Program-made: the position numbers and the translations under genes
From: ARS21 sp964615505
GTDB lineage: Archaea; Nanobdellota; Nanobdellia; UBA10117; ARS21
Direction of reading: 5' to 3'
Assembly (NCBI GenBank): GCA_964615505.1
Contig: CAZTOR010000011.1
Span: 1 to 11,936 of the forward strand
Length of the DNA: 11,936 nucleotides
The notes under the pieces: model-generated
Told to the model about the DNA's origin: nothing
What the model saw: only the letters and a program-made list of their open reading frames with translations
The model's database searches: none
Part shown: piece after piece, positions 1 through 6,774 of the stretch
Numbering within the stretch: the first letter of the stretch is position 1
Layout of the letters: each line of letters begins with the position of its first letter

Positions 1-93
1 TGCTACAATTGTTTCAATAGCTGTTAGTTTTAATTTTAATCCTGCTAAAAACCATACAATTGCAGTAATGTAAAAATAATTTAGTGGGTTCAT
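1..93 (-). CDS. Partial membrane protein, N-terminus only
   Basis: An open frame on the minus strand starts at ATG (93-91) and stays open to the window edge, giving 31 residues that begin MNPLNYFYITAIVWFLAGLK. Residues about 5-19 are strongly hydrophobic, followed by a lysine-rich turn (LKLKL) and another hydrophobic run, so this looks like the first membrane segment of an integral membrane protein. A TATA-like box (TTTATATA, 123-116) is centred 26.5 bp upstream of the ATG, the same spacing seen at other leaderless genes here, which supports this start and independent transcription. It follows top6A on the same strand, 31 bp after the stop. The family cannot be told from 31 residues. Confidence 0.6.
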   Translation of the reverse strand, partial: MNPLNYFYITAIVWFLAGLKLKLTAIETIVA

Positions 94-115
94 GAGATGA
101 GTTATTCTTTCAAGA

Positions 116-123
116 TATATAAA
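116..123 (-). promoter_or_regulatory. TATA-like box of the left-edge membrane protein gene
   Basis: TTTATATA on the minus strand lies just after the top6A stop codon, centred 26.5 bp upstream of the ATG at 93. The position predicts transcription starting at or next to the start codon (leaderless mRNA). Confidence 0.5.
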
Positions 124-124
124 T

Positions 125-1228
125 CTAATCCAGATAATCGGCTTCCTTAATTACTTTTGGTAAGTATTTCTCACCCATAAATTCAATTCCCAAAGATACT
201 AATGAATCGGATTCTACTTTCCATCCCCATTTCTTGACTTTATCAATTTCTTTTTGCCATTCTTTCTTCTTGAACCACTCATAATTTTGGATTTCTTTCA
301 ATCGCTTCAAGTCTTGATCATTCATCTTGATCCAATTTGTTTTAGGAATCTTGTACTTCTCAATATCATCATACTTTAGACCAATGAATTTTGCATCAGG
401 ACAACCTGCTTTTTCCGAAAAGTGTGCTAAATTAATAGATCCTTGCTTGTAAACAGAGTAAATATAATATCCATATGGATCAAAGTCGCAAAAAACATAA
501 ACAGGTAATTTCAATTCCTTGTTTAATCTTGAGACTAATCTTCGTGCAGATCTTTCACCTTGACCCTTTCCGGTTAATAAAATACATTTATGTTTATCCC
601 AAAACTTCATTTGATTTAGAATGTTCCAAACTGCGAATTTTTCTACAACCAATACAAACTTGGCCTCTGATTTCTTGAATTCCATAACGCTTGGCTCAAC
701 ATTTGCTGGGATTGCTGCTCCAGCAGTTCCCATTTTCCTACAATTGATTTCATCACCGGTTCTAACATCTTTGTAAGTAATTGGGCCGCAAAAAACTCCT
801 TTTGGAGTCGGTTCCAATCCAAGTTCTTCTCTTAAAGAGTCTGCAGCGACTTCCAAATCTTCGATAACTGGATCTGATTCTCCTTGATCTTCAAAAGTGT
901 TTTCTTTAAGTCCTTCAATAGTGTGCTTCAAAATATAATAGAGTTGTCTAGTTGAAATTGAAGGTTTATCTTGCTCAAGTAGCTCTTTAATTTGTGCAGC
1001 AATCAAAACTGTCTGCATGAATTTTCGAGATTGTCCAACATTGAAGAAAGTTCGAGATTGTCGTTTGTCGCCCAATCTGATTAGCTTGTCTTTTTCATCA
1101 AAATATGCATTAGTTAAAGTTCGAACAGGCATAGTAATTTCCGGATTATCATTTGCTTTGATTGTCTTTTCTAGTCTTTCACCGATTTTCTTTAACTTTG
1201 CAATAATATCTTTCTTACTATTATCCAT
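125..1228 (-). CDS. top6A: DNA topoisomerase VI subunit A (Spo11/Top6A family)
   Basis: Catalytic DNA-cleaving subunit of the type IIB topoisomerase; with Top6B it forms an A2B2 enzyme that relaxes and decatenates DNA by ATP-driven double-strand passage. At 367 aa the length is normal for archaeal Top6A. The 5Y-CAP winged-helix region holds the nucleophile motif STRQLYY with adjacent tyrosines at 97-98; one of them should form the 5'-phosphotyrosyl bond. The Toprim domain supplies Glu196 (VVEKFAVW) and the metal-binding DxD at Asp248/Asp250 (CDFDPYGY). The C-terminal part (about 290-367) is rich in Lys and Trp. The ATG overlaps the 3' end of top6B by 8 nt, so translation is probably coupled and the subunits are co-expressed. 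Nothing essential appears to be missing. Confidence 0.96.
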   Translation of the reverse strand: MDNSKKDIIAKLKKIGERLEKTIKANDNPEITMPVRTLTNAYFDEKDKLIRLGDKRQSRTFFNVGQSRKFMQTVLIAAQIKELLEQDKPSISTRQLYYILKHTIEGLKENTFEDQGESDPVIEDLEVAADSLREELGLEPTPKGVFCGPITYKDVRTGDEINCRKMGTAGAAIPANVEPSVMEFKKSEAKFVLVVEKFAVWNILNQMKFWDKHKCILLTGKGQGERSARRLVSRLNKELKLPVYVFCDFDPYGYYIYSVYKQGSINLAHFSEKAGCPDAKFIGLKYDDIEKYKIPKTNWIKMNDQDLKRLKEIQNYEWFKKKEWQKEIDKVKKWGWKVESDSLVSLGIEFMGEKYLPKVIKEADYLD

Positions 1229-2822
1229 CTTCGTCCCCTGATTCCTCTAAATCTTTACCTGTTGAATACATTGTTTCAGCAGTAGCTAATAACTTCTTCT
1301 TAATTGGTGTCGATGTTTTTTCTAGATCGGACTTTGAAATTTTGTATGAATTGTTTGATATTAATTTTGCCACAGATACTGCAACTTCTTCAGCATAACC
1401 TCTGAACTTCTTTCGCTTTTCTTCTTCTAATCCAGCTTTCTGTTTTCGCTTGACATACTTCTGTAAGCTTCGAGCACATTCTTGTATTGCTAGTTTCAAC
1501 TCTTTAGAGATATTTGGGTAATTTGAAACTGCTGCCTTACTTTCAGAAGTAAATGGTACCCAAACAGATGCCATGTGTACAACAATAATTGCTGGTCCTG
1601 TCGGCATGCTTCCTGAAGAATTGCTTAAACCATAACTTCGCCATGAAATCGACTTAATCGCCTTTGTAACTGCACATGAACCTTCTTCATATAACAAAGG
1701 CACTTTGTTTGCAAATCGATTCATTGAAACACTTCCTTCTGCATCGAGTTCTCCACCATATCCGATTGCAACTTCGACCTGAAAGGGAAATCCACGATAT
1801 ACAGTAGGTCTCCTAGTAACTGACTTTACAAATTCTAAGTCATATTCAGCCTCTAGACTTTTTGCCAGAGCTTCGTCCCCAATTGGACTTAGGCAATCAG
1901 TACTTGGATTCATAATCTTTGCGACAGCAATTGCTCCGTGAATCGCATGTAGTTGATCATCGTCCAATAATTTAGGCATAGTTCTACCGTCAATTTCTGC
2001 AACTTTCAGAATTCCTTCTGCAGTTCCTGAACCCACTTTATCAAAATCTTTAGTCAGAAAACTTTTGGTAGAACGAGCAGAAGTTCCTTTAGCCATTCGC
2101 TTGAATACTCCGAATTCTACTCCATGAGGATGCGGTTTTTGTTCCTTTGCAGGCTTAGGCAATTTTTCTGTGACTCGAGTGAACTTATGTTTTTTACCTT
2201 CATGATCCACATATTCAATCTTAGCGTGAGGATTTACAACTGCAGTTTGTTTGATAAATTCATATGGAGATTGTTTTGTTTTGGTAATCTTTCCTTCCAT
2301 AATTACTTCAATCCGAGTTCCGTGATCTTTATTCCATTCCTTTGATTCAGATTCTACTATATCAGGTTCATTTGTTTTTACATCAATATGTAATTTATGA
2401 TGTCGAGCTTGTTTTTCTTTTGCAGTCTTAGAAATAATGATTGCAGGCTTACCTGTAGTCAATTGTCCGTACATTATAACTGCTGAAATACCGATTCCTT
2501 GTTGACCTCGTCCTTGTTTACCACCTGTTGAACGGAATTTAGACCCGAAGAGTAATGAACCAAAGGCCTTTGCTAGAACTTTCTTATTAAGACCTGGGCC
2601 ATTGTCTTCTACAATTAACTTATATCTACCTTTCTCTAAATCTTGGATTTTAACGAAAATTTCAGGTAGAATTTTGGCAGATTCACAAGCATCCAATGAA
2701 TTATCTACTGCTTCTTTTACCGATGTCAAAAGAGCTTTTGATGGATTATTAAACCCCAATAAGTGTCTGTTTTTTTCAAAAAATTCTGCAACAGATACTT
2801 GTTTGTGATTGCTTTCAGCCAT
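1221..2822 (-). CDS. top6B: DNA topoisomerase VI subunit B (GHKL ATPase)
   Basis: ATPase and gate subunit of topoisomerase VI; ATP-driven dimerisation closes the N-gate around the transported DNA segment. The GHKL (Bergerat) fold is complete: N box KEAVDNSLDA with catalytic Glu37 and Mg-binding Asn41, G1 box VEDNGPGL (71-78), and glycine-rich ATP lid GRGQQGIGIS (104-113). An H2TH-like region follows at about 230-310, then the transducer domain at about 320-460, with the invariant ATP-contacting switch lysine likely Lys429 in SESKAAV. The Lys/Glu-rich tail (460-533) fits the C-terminal linker; no extra C-terminal Ig-like domain is seen. At 533 aa the length is typical. The start at 2822 has a TATA-like box 25.5 bp upstream. 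The stop lies inside the start region of top6A. Confidence 0.96.
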   Translation of the reverse strand: MAESNHKQVSVAEFFEKNRHLLGFNNPSKALLTSVKEAVDNSLDACESAKILPEIFVKIQDLEKGRYKLIVEDNGPGLNKKVLAKAFGSLLFGSKFRSTGGKQGRGQQGIGISAVIMYGQLTTGKPAIIISKTAKEKQARHHKLHIDVKTNEPDIVESESKEWNKDHGTRIEVIMEGKITKTKQSPYEFIKQTAVVNPHAKIEYVDHEGKKHKFTRVTEKLPKPAKEQKPHPHGVEFGVFKRMAKGTSARSTKSFLTKDFDKVGSGTAEGILKVAEIDGRTMPKLLDDDQLHAIHGAIAVAKIMNPSTDCLSPIGDEALAKSLEAEYDLEFVKSVTRRPTVYRGFPFQVEVAIGYGGELDAEGSVSMNRFANKVPLLYEEGSCAVTKAIKSISWRSYGLSNSSGSMPTGPAIIVVHMASVWVPFTSESKAAVSNYPNISKELKLAIQECARSLQKYVKRKQKAGLEEEKRKKFRGYAEEVAVSVAKLISNNSYKISKSDLEKTSTPIKKKLLATAETMYSTGKDLEESGDEDG

Positions 2823-2843
2823 GACGGCATTAAAGGCGCTTTT

Positions 2844-2851
2844 CTTAAAAA
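2844..2851 (-). promoter_or_regulatory. TATA-like box of the top6BA unit
   Basis: TTTTTAAG on the minus strand is centred 25.5 bp upstream of the top6B ATG. It lies in the 97-bp gap after the KH gene, so top6BA can be transcribed separately as a leaderless two-gene mRNA. Confidence 0.5.
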
Positions 2852-2887
2852 GATTTCTCTTTTATCAAAGATTTTACAGTCCAACTA

Positions 2888-2919
2888 CTAAAAATCTTAA
2901 TAATTTTTTATTAGAAAAA
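2888..2919 (-). terminator. Possible oligo-T terminator after the KH gene
   Basis: On the minus strand the base next to the KH stop codon opens a GTTTTT tract, followed about 20 nt later by a second ATTTTT tract (to about 2888). No hairpin is needed, because archaeal termination uses T-rich tracts. The tracts sit between the KH stop and the top6B promoter, as expected for a transcript boundary. In such AT-rich DNA this is only suggestive. Confidence 0.3.
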
Positions 2920-3408
2920 CTAATCACTTAGTTGATCCTTTAACCAACGGAATGAAGAACCATGCTGGCTTCCTGCCATAATCATTTCTAATGATCTTCG
3001 CGCAAGGTAAACTGATTCAGGTTTTCCAATAATAGATACAGTCTTTCCCTTAATGGCTAAATTTACGCCAGTTTGCACTTCAATAGATTTTCTAACTGAA
3101 CCTTCTCTGCCAATTACTCTTGCTCGAATGACGCCCAAACGACTCTTTGAATCAGAATATTCGGTTAATTCAATGATTTCAAGAGTATTTTCCTCGTCAA
3201 ATAACTTCATCGCAGTTCGAGGATTGAATCCTCGTCCAATTGCTTCAACTACTGACTTTACAATTAGATTCTCACCCTCGATAGTAACATTTCCGTTATT
3301 TGAGATTTTAAGTTTGGACTTGCCTAATTTCTCGATTCTTCTTTTAGTTGTTCCTTTCGGTCCGATTAAGACTGAGACTCGGTCTTCAGGTATATTTATG
3401 TAATCCAT
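2920..3408 (-). CDS. KH-domain RNA-binding protein, Dim2/Pno1-like
   Basis: This 162-aa protein has two KH domains in tandem. KH1 carries the GxxG loop GPKG at 16-19 (VLIGPKGTTKRRIE) and KH2 carries GREG at 100-103 (RVIGREGSVRKSIE). The arrangement, length and C-terminal signature around MIMAGSQHGSSFRWL match archaeal relatives of Dim2/Pno1. In eukaryotes Pno1 binds pre-18S rRNA near its 3' end and takes part in 40S maturation; the archaeal protein interacts functionally with aIF2 alpha or 16S rRNA. A role in 30S biogenesis is inferred from the family. The ATG shares one base with the aIF1A stop (TAATG), a translational coupling junction. No TATA box sits at the usual spacing, so it depends on the upstream gene's mRNA. 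Confidence 0.9.
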   Translation of the reverse strand: MDYINIPEDRVSVLIGPKGTTKRRIEKLGKSKLKISNNGNVTIEGENLIVKSVVEAIGRGFNPRTAMKLFDEENTLEIIELTEYSDSKSRLGVIRARVIGREGSVRKSIEVQTGVNLAIKGKTVSIIGKPESVYLARRSLEMIMAGSQHGSSFRWLKDQLSD

Positions 3409-3761
3409 TAGAATTCTTCGGCTTCAAGTAAGTCTTTCAAGTGACCTTTTTCCTTTAGCCATTTAACTTGAATAGGTTTATAGTTGAATAAAATATTTCC
3501 TTTACGATCGCCCTCGTATTCCCAAGGCTCAATTATGACAATGTTTCCCGGTCGAACCCATAATCTTCGTTTTAATGCTCCAGGAATTCTTCCTAATCTT
3601 TCTTTGCCATCTGCACATCTGACTCGGGATTTTCCCATTCCTAATCGAGTATCAACAATTCCAAACATTTCTTTTCCTTTTGGAAGTCTTACTCGACCTT
3701 CGTCATTCTTATCATATGCATGACGTCCTCGTTTTTTGTGTTTCTTTTTTGCTTCAACCAT
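3408..3761 (-). CDS. eif1A: Translation initiation factor aIF1A
   Basis: Archaeal homologue of eIF1A/bacterial IF1; it binds the A site of the 30S subunit and helps position initiator tRNA and mRNA. The 117-aa protein has a basic, unstructured N-terminal tail (KKKHKKRGRHAY), then an S1/IF1-type OB fold at about 23-95, seen in the run EMFGIVDTRLGMGKSRVRCADGKERLGRIPG and the following RLWVRPGNIVIIEPWEY, then an acidic C-terminus (LLEAEEF). The sequence is continuous and the length is typical. It has two start signals: Shine-Dalgarno AAGGAG 8 nt before the ATG and a TATA-like TTTTAAAA inside the end of the Nmd3 gene, centred 25.5 bp upstream. Translation may therefore occur from both a long mRNA and a leaderless one. 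Confidence 0.95.
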   Translation of the reverse strand: MVEAKKKHKKRGRHAYDKNDEGRVRLPKGKEMFGIVDTRLGMGKSRVRCADGKERLGRIPGALKRRLWVRPGNIVIIEPWEYEGDRKGNILFNYKPIQVKWLKEKGHLKDLLEAEEF

Positions 3762-3769
3762 CGCTTATG

Positions 3770-3776
3770 CTCCTTA
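3770..3776 (-). promoter_or_regulatory. Shine-Dalgarno site fused to the Nmd3 stop codon
   Basis: Minus-strand TAAGGAG combines the stop of the Nmd3 gene (TAA) with a Shine-Dalgarno sequence for aIF1A, 8 nt before its ATG. The layout suits reinitiation after Nmd3 translation. Confidence 0.6.
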
Positions 3777-4454
3777 TTTTTGTTTTAAAAGTATTGTTAT
3801 ACGTCTTTTTGGTCGGTCTTTTTCTTTGTCCCAACCATAATTTCGATAACTTGATTTAATTGAGCATTCAAAATGCTTTTTTATCCTACGTGAAGCCTGT
3901 CTTGCAATTTGAGCGTTTACTAAATAAATATCTGCACCATGTAATACATTTTCAACCTTAGCAATTTTTGGGTTTGAAAATTTGATGTATTTTAGCGATT
4001 CTTCAACAAAGTTTTGAGGATTTTTTGTTGATCTTAATTGTAATTTTGCTAAATAATCTACTCCTGATTCTCGTGAACATGCTGGGCAACAGTATTTTTT
4101 GATTTCAAACTTACCTTCTACGTTTCGTGTCAAGTTTTCGCCATTCCGCTTACTAGTGACTTTTAAGATTCCTTCTTTTCCAAATTCCAAAATTTTTGCG
4201 GAAATTAATGTTTCTTCCGTCGGAAGAACTAAAGAATCTTGAACTCTTTCCTCCAAAATTTGCTCTGCAGATTTTAATCCTTTCATCCAGAAACCCTTGT
4301 TCAAAACTTGCTCACACTTTACACAGAATAAAACATTCTTCTGTTTTGGGAGTTTTACAATAGGTTGGTTAGAATAACATGAAACACAAAGACTTTCGAC
4401 TAAGTTATCTGTTTCATTACCACATTCCGGACAGAATCTAGATTTGATTGACAT
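3774..4454 (-). CDS. nmd3: Archaeal Nmd3 family protein (large-subunit biogenesis)
   Basis: Nmd3 family protein of 226 aa. Eukaryotic Nmd3 is the export adaptor of the 60S subunit and monitors its A, P and E sites; archaea have a shorter version without the nuclear transport tail, probably a 50S assembly or anti-association factor. The N-terminus has a zinc-ribbon series: Cys8/Cys11 (FCPECG), Cys23/Cys26 (LCVSCY), Cys44/Cys47 (FCVKCE) and a later CCPAC at 122-126. The rest is a basic alpha/beta region ending in a Lys/Arg-rich tail (DRPKRRITILLKQK). A TATA-like box (4483-4476) is centred 25.5 bp upstream of the ATG. It lies 12 bp ahead of aIF1A and probably shares its transcript. Confidence 0.88.
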   Translation of the reverse strand: MSIKSRFCPECGNETDNLVESLCVSCYSNQPIVKLPKQKNVLFCVKCEQVLNKGFWMKGLKSAEQILEERVQDSLVLPTEETLISAKILEFGKEGILKVTSKRNGENLTRNVEGKFEIKKYCCPACSRESGVDYLAKLQLRSTKNPQNFVEESLKYIKFSNPKIAKVENVLHGADIYLVNAQIARQASRRIKKHFECSIKSSYRNYGWDKEKDRPKRRITILLKQK

Positions 4455-4475
4455 ATTAGATTCAAATTTATTTTG

Positions 4476-4483
4476 TTTAAAAA
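4476..4483 (-). promoter_or_regulatory. TATA-like box of the nmd3-aIF1A-KH unit
   Basis: TTTTTAAA on the minus strand, centred 25.5 bp upstream of the Nmd3 ATG in the 36-bp gap after htpX. It predicts a leaderless mRNA for nmd3 with read-through into aIF1A and the KH gene. Confidence 0.5.
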
Positions 4484-4490
4484 GTTAGTG

Positions 4491-5327
4491 TTATAGCTTT
4501 ATTTTAGCAAGTCTCTTTATTCTTTCATTTGTTGTTGGATGTGTTGAAAATAGTTTTAACATGTTTCTCCCGTGGAACGGATTTGAAATAAAAAGGTGAG
4601 CGCTCGCTTCAGAACCAAATCTCATCGGAAATCCTTTTCCATATCTTTCTAATTTCTTTAGCGCAGAAGATAATCCTTTACTATCTTTTGCAAACTTTGC
4701 TCCAATCTTATCTGCTTCAAATTCGCGACTTCGGCTAATTGCCATTTGGATTATCATAGCGACAATTGGAGTTATGATTGAAATTATTAGTAGTGAAAAG
4801 ATGTTTCCGTTTCGGTCTCTGCTGCCAAAAATTGCTGACCACCTTGCCATTGTTGCAACAAATGATATTGTTGTTGCAATGGTTGCTGCAACTGAACCAA
4901 TCAACATGTCTTTGTTCTTAATATGTGCTAGTTCATGAGCCAAAACGCCTTTCAATTCCTTTTCATTCAACAATTCGATAATTCCTTCGGTCACACCGAT
5001 AATTGCATGTGCTTCATTTCGACCGGTCGCGAAAGCGTTTGGATTCTTTGAAGGAATTAAATATAATTCAGGCTTTTTCATCTTGTTTTTCTTGCACAAC
5101 TCATTTAGGATTTGGTGAACTCGAGGATACTCTGAAACCGAAAGCTCTTTTGCCCGATACATTCTCAATACAAATTTATCCGAATACCAATATGCTCCAA
5201 AATTAGTTATAATTGCAAAAACTAATGCGACAGTCATTCCTTGTTGTCCGCCTAATAGAGCTCCAATTGAAAGTAGTACTCCGCCTAGTGCACCCAATAA
5301 TAGTGCTGTTTTGAATTGATTTTGCAT
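4491..5327 (-). CDS. htpX: HtpX-like M48 family membrane zinc metalloprotease
   Basis: Membrane-bound metalloprotease for quality control of misfolded membrane proteins. Two hydrophobic segments lie at about 7-27 and 30-48, the zinc-binding HELAH at 131-135, two further hydrophobic stretches at about 141-167 and 176-197, and the third zinc ligand in the family ExxxD motif (Glu202 to Asp206). The motif ATGRNEAHAIIGVTEGI just before HELAH and the C-terminal FSTHPTTNERIKRL are both typical of HtpX. At 278 aa the length is normal. The start has a TATA-like box centred 26.5 bp upstream. It is divergently transcribed from the YdjM-like gene with only 44 bp between their starts, so the two promoters are physically joined. 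Confidence 0.95.
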   Translation of the reverse strand: MQNQFKTALLLGALGGVLLSIGALLGGQQGMTVALVFAIITNFGAYWYSDKFVLRMYRAKELSVSEYPRVHQILNELCKKNKMKKPELYLIPSKNPNAFATGRNEAHAIIGVTEGIIELLNEKELKGVLAHELAHIKNKDMLIGSVAATIATTISFVATMARWSAIFGSRDRNGNIFSLLIISIITPIVAMIIQMAISRSREFEADKIGAKFAKDSKGLSSALKKLERYGKGFPMRFGSEASAHLFISNPFHGRNMLKLFSTHPTTNERIKRLAKIKL

Positions 5328-5341
5328 AAGTAAATAGTAAT

Positions 5342-5357
5342 TATTAAATTTAAAAGA
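5342..5357. promoter_or_regulatory. Back-to-back divergent TATA boxes, htpX and YdjM-like gene
   Basis: Plus-strand TTATTAAA (5342-5349) is centred 26.5 bp before the YdjM-like ATG at 5372. Minus-strand CTTTTAAA (5357-5350) is centred 26.5 bp before the htpX ATG at 5327. The two boxes abut exactly, so TBP bound at one should hinder the other. Both transcripts would be leaderless. Confidence 0.5.
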
Positions 5358-5371
5358 GTTCTTAATAAAAT

Positions 5372-5887
5372 ATGTTACTTAAAACTCATTTCAGTATTGG
5401 GCTTTTAGGCTTTGCTATTTTAATAACTAGAGAAATTTCTATTCCGTTATTTGGGACTTTAGCACATCCAACTGTTGCAGCAACAATATTCTATTTAGTT
5501 GGACTAATGGTTCCAGATATAGATTCTCCTCACTCTAAGATAAGTCGGCATTCTCCTTTTGTTCACCATATAACATCTATTTTTACTAAGCATAGAGGTT
5601 TAGTTCATTCTTTCACTACAGGATTAATTGCAATGTTTATCATTGCATTAATTTTATCCAAATTGGAATTTAGTTTAATGTTAGCGGGTTGGTTCTTCAT
5701 AGGTTATGCGGTTCATCTATTGACTGATGCTCTAACTCCTCACGGAGTACGACCATTTTGGCCATTCTCACACCATACATTTAGAGGTCCAATTACAACT
5801 GGTTCGTTTTCAGAAAAAGTTATTTCGGTTATAGCATATTCTGCAGGATTAATTTTAATTGTTCAAAGTTACACAAATGTTATATAA
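5372..5887 (+). CDS. YdjM-like membrane-bound metal-dependent hydrolase
   Basis: Integral membrane protein of 171 aa in the YdjM/DUF457 family (LexA-binding, inner membrane-associated putative hydrolase). The conserved metal-ligand pattern is present: His6 (KTHFSIG), PDIDSPHS at 48-55, HRGLVHS at 74-80, and HLLTDALTPHGV with His115, Asp119 and His124. Hydrophobic segments at about 8-20, 30-47, 82-97, 100-118 and 149-166 indicate four to five membrane spans with the His/Asp residues near the membrane surface. The substrate of this family is unknown; a phosphatase or phospholipase-type activity is a guess. The start fits the leaderless rule (TATA centre 26.5 bp upstream). The dsbA-like gene follows after 20 bp. 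Confidence 0.88.
   Translation: MLLKTHFSIGLLGFAILITREISIPLFGTLAHPTVAATIFYLVGLMVPDIDSPHSKISRHSPFVHHITSIFTKHRGLVHSFTTGLIAMFIIALILSKLEFSLMLAGWFFIGYAVHLLTDALTPHGVRPFWPFSHHTFRGPITTGSFSEKVISVIAYSAGLILIVQSYTNVI
5879..5886 (+). promoter_or_regulatory. TATA-like box of the DsbA-like gene
   Basis: GTTATATA spans the last codon and stop of the YdjM-like gene and is centred 25.5 bp upstream of the DsbA-like ATG, the local leaderless spacing. No good Shine-Dalgarno precedes that ATG, so a separate leaderless transcript is likely. Confidence 0.45.
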
Positions 5888-5907
5888 TAAAAATATTAAT
5901 TGAGTAG

Positions 5908-6774
5908 ATGACCGACTCTAATATCAAAGATAAGCCTAATCCGGTGGATAAAGGTTTAGTTTTCTTATTTGGAGTTTTTGCTGTGACTATGCTATTTTCA
6001 GGAATAATTTCTCCAAATCAAGCTATGACTATTGCTGAAAACCAAGTCCAATTAATAGTTTCACCTCAAGGTCTAACTGCAACTGCAACCAATATTATTA
6101 TTGAAAACGGTATCTACAAAGTAGAAGTAGATATTAGTCAAGGCGAATTAGTTCAATCTGCGGAAGTTTATTTGACTCGCGATGGAAAGTTACTAATTGT
6201 GGGTAATACTTATGAAACCACTGCGCTAGAAAAGGGCGTAGATAGAGTAAATTTTGAATTAGATGGGTCAGAATTAGGCATTGGTGATCCAAACGCCCCG
6301 ATAACAATTATAGAATTTTCAGACTTACAATGCCCATTTTGTTATAATTTCTACGAAAACACAATTAAGGATTTAAAAATAAATTATATAGATACAGGAA
6401 AAGTTTACTATGTATACAAACACTTCCCTCTTTCATTTCATCCAGCTGCATCAATTGCAAGTGAAGCAGTAGAGTGTGCAAATGAACAAGATGTTTGGTA
6501 CGAATATCATATTAAAGTCTTTGATGCTCAAGACGGTGATTTTAATGAATTCGATTTGAAGAGATGGGCAATTGGAATTGTTCCAGATAGTGCTGCTTTC
6601 GGAACATGTTTAGATTCTGGAAAATATGCAGATAAGGTTAACGCAGATATGATCGAGGGACAATCTGTTGGTGTTTCAGGAACTCCTGCAACTTTCGTTA
6701 ACGGTATTATGATTTCAGGTGCTCAACCGTATCCTGCTTTCAAAGAATTAATTGATTCAGAGCTTGGCAAATGA
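5908..6774 (+). CDS. Membrane-anchored DsbA-family thiol-disulfide oxidoreductase
   Basis: Extracytoplasmic thioredoxin-fold protein of 288 aa that should form or reshuffle disulfides in exported proteins. A basic-flanked hydrophobic segment at about 15-34 acts as signal anchor. Residues about 42-122 form a beta-rich N-terminal region (YKVEVDISQ, EVYLTRDGKLLIVGN) resembling small domains placed before the DsbA domain in related archaeal proteins. The DsbA domain (about 125-288) has active-site CPFC (142-145) in IIEFSDLQCPFCYNFYE, an inserted helical region (about 178-240), and the cis-proline loop GTPATFVNG with Pro260. Cys190 and Cys234 may form a structural disulfide. The 3' end overlaps the convergent DHH gene by 18 bp. 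The redox partner is not in the window. Confidence 0.92.
   Translation: MTDSNIKDKPNPVDKGLVFLFGVFAVTMLFSGIISPNQAMTIAENQVQLIVSPQGLTATATNIIIENGIYKVEVDISQGELVQSAEVYLTRDGKLLIVGNTYETTALEKGVDRVNFELDGSELGIGDPNAPITIIEFSDLQCPFCYNFYENTIKDLKINYIDTGKVYYVYKHFPLSFHPAASIASEAVECANEQDVWYEYHIKVFDAQDGDFNEFDLKRWAIGIVPDSAAFGTCLDSGKYADKVNADMIEGQSVGVSGTPATFVNGIMISGAQPYPAFKELIDSELGK

Noticed and set aside
3053..3403. Plus-strand 116-codon frame antisense to the KH gene
   Set aside because: It is a mirror of the KH-domain gene, whose two GxxG motifs clearly mark the minus strand as coding. Similar antisense frames over top6A, top6B, aIF1A and htpX were dismissed for the same reason.
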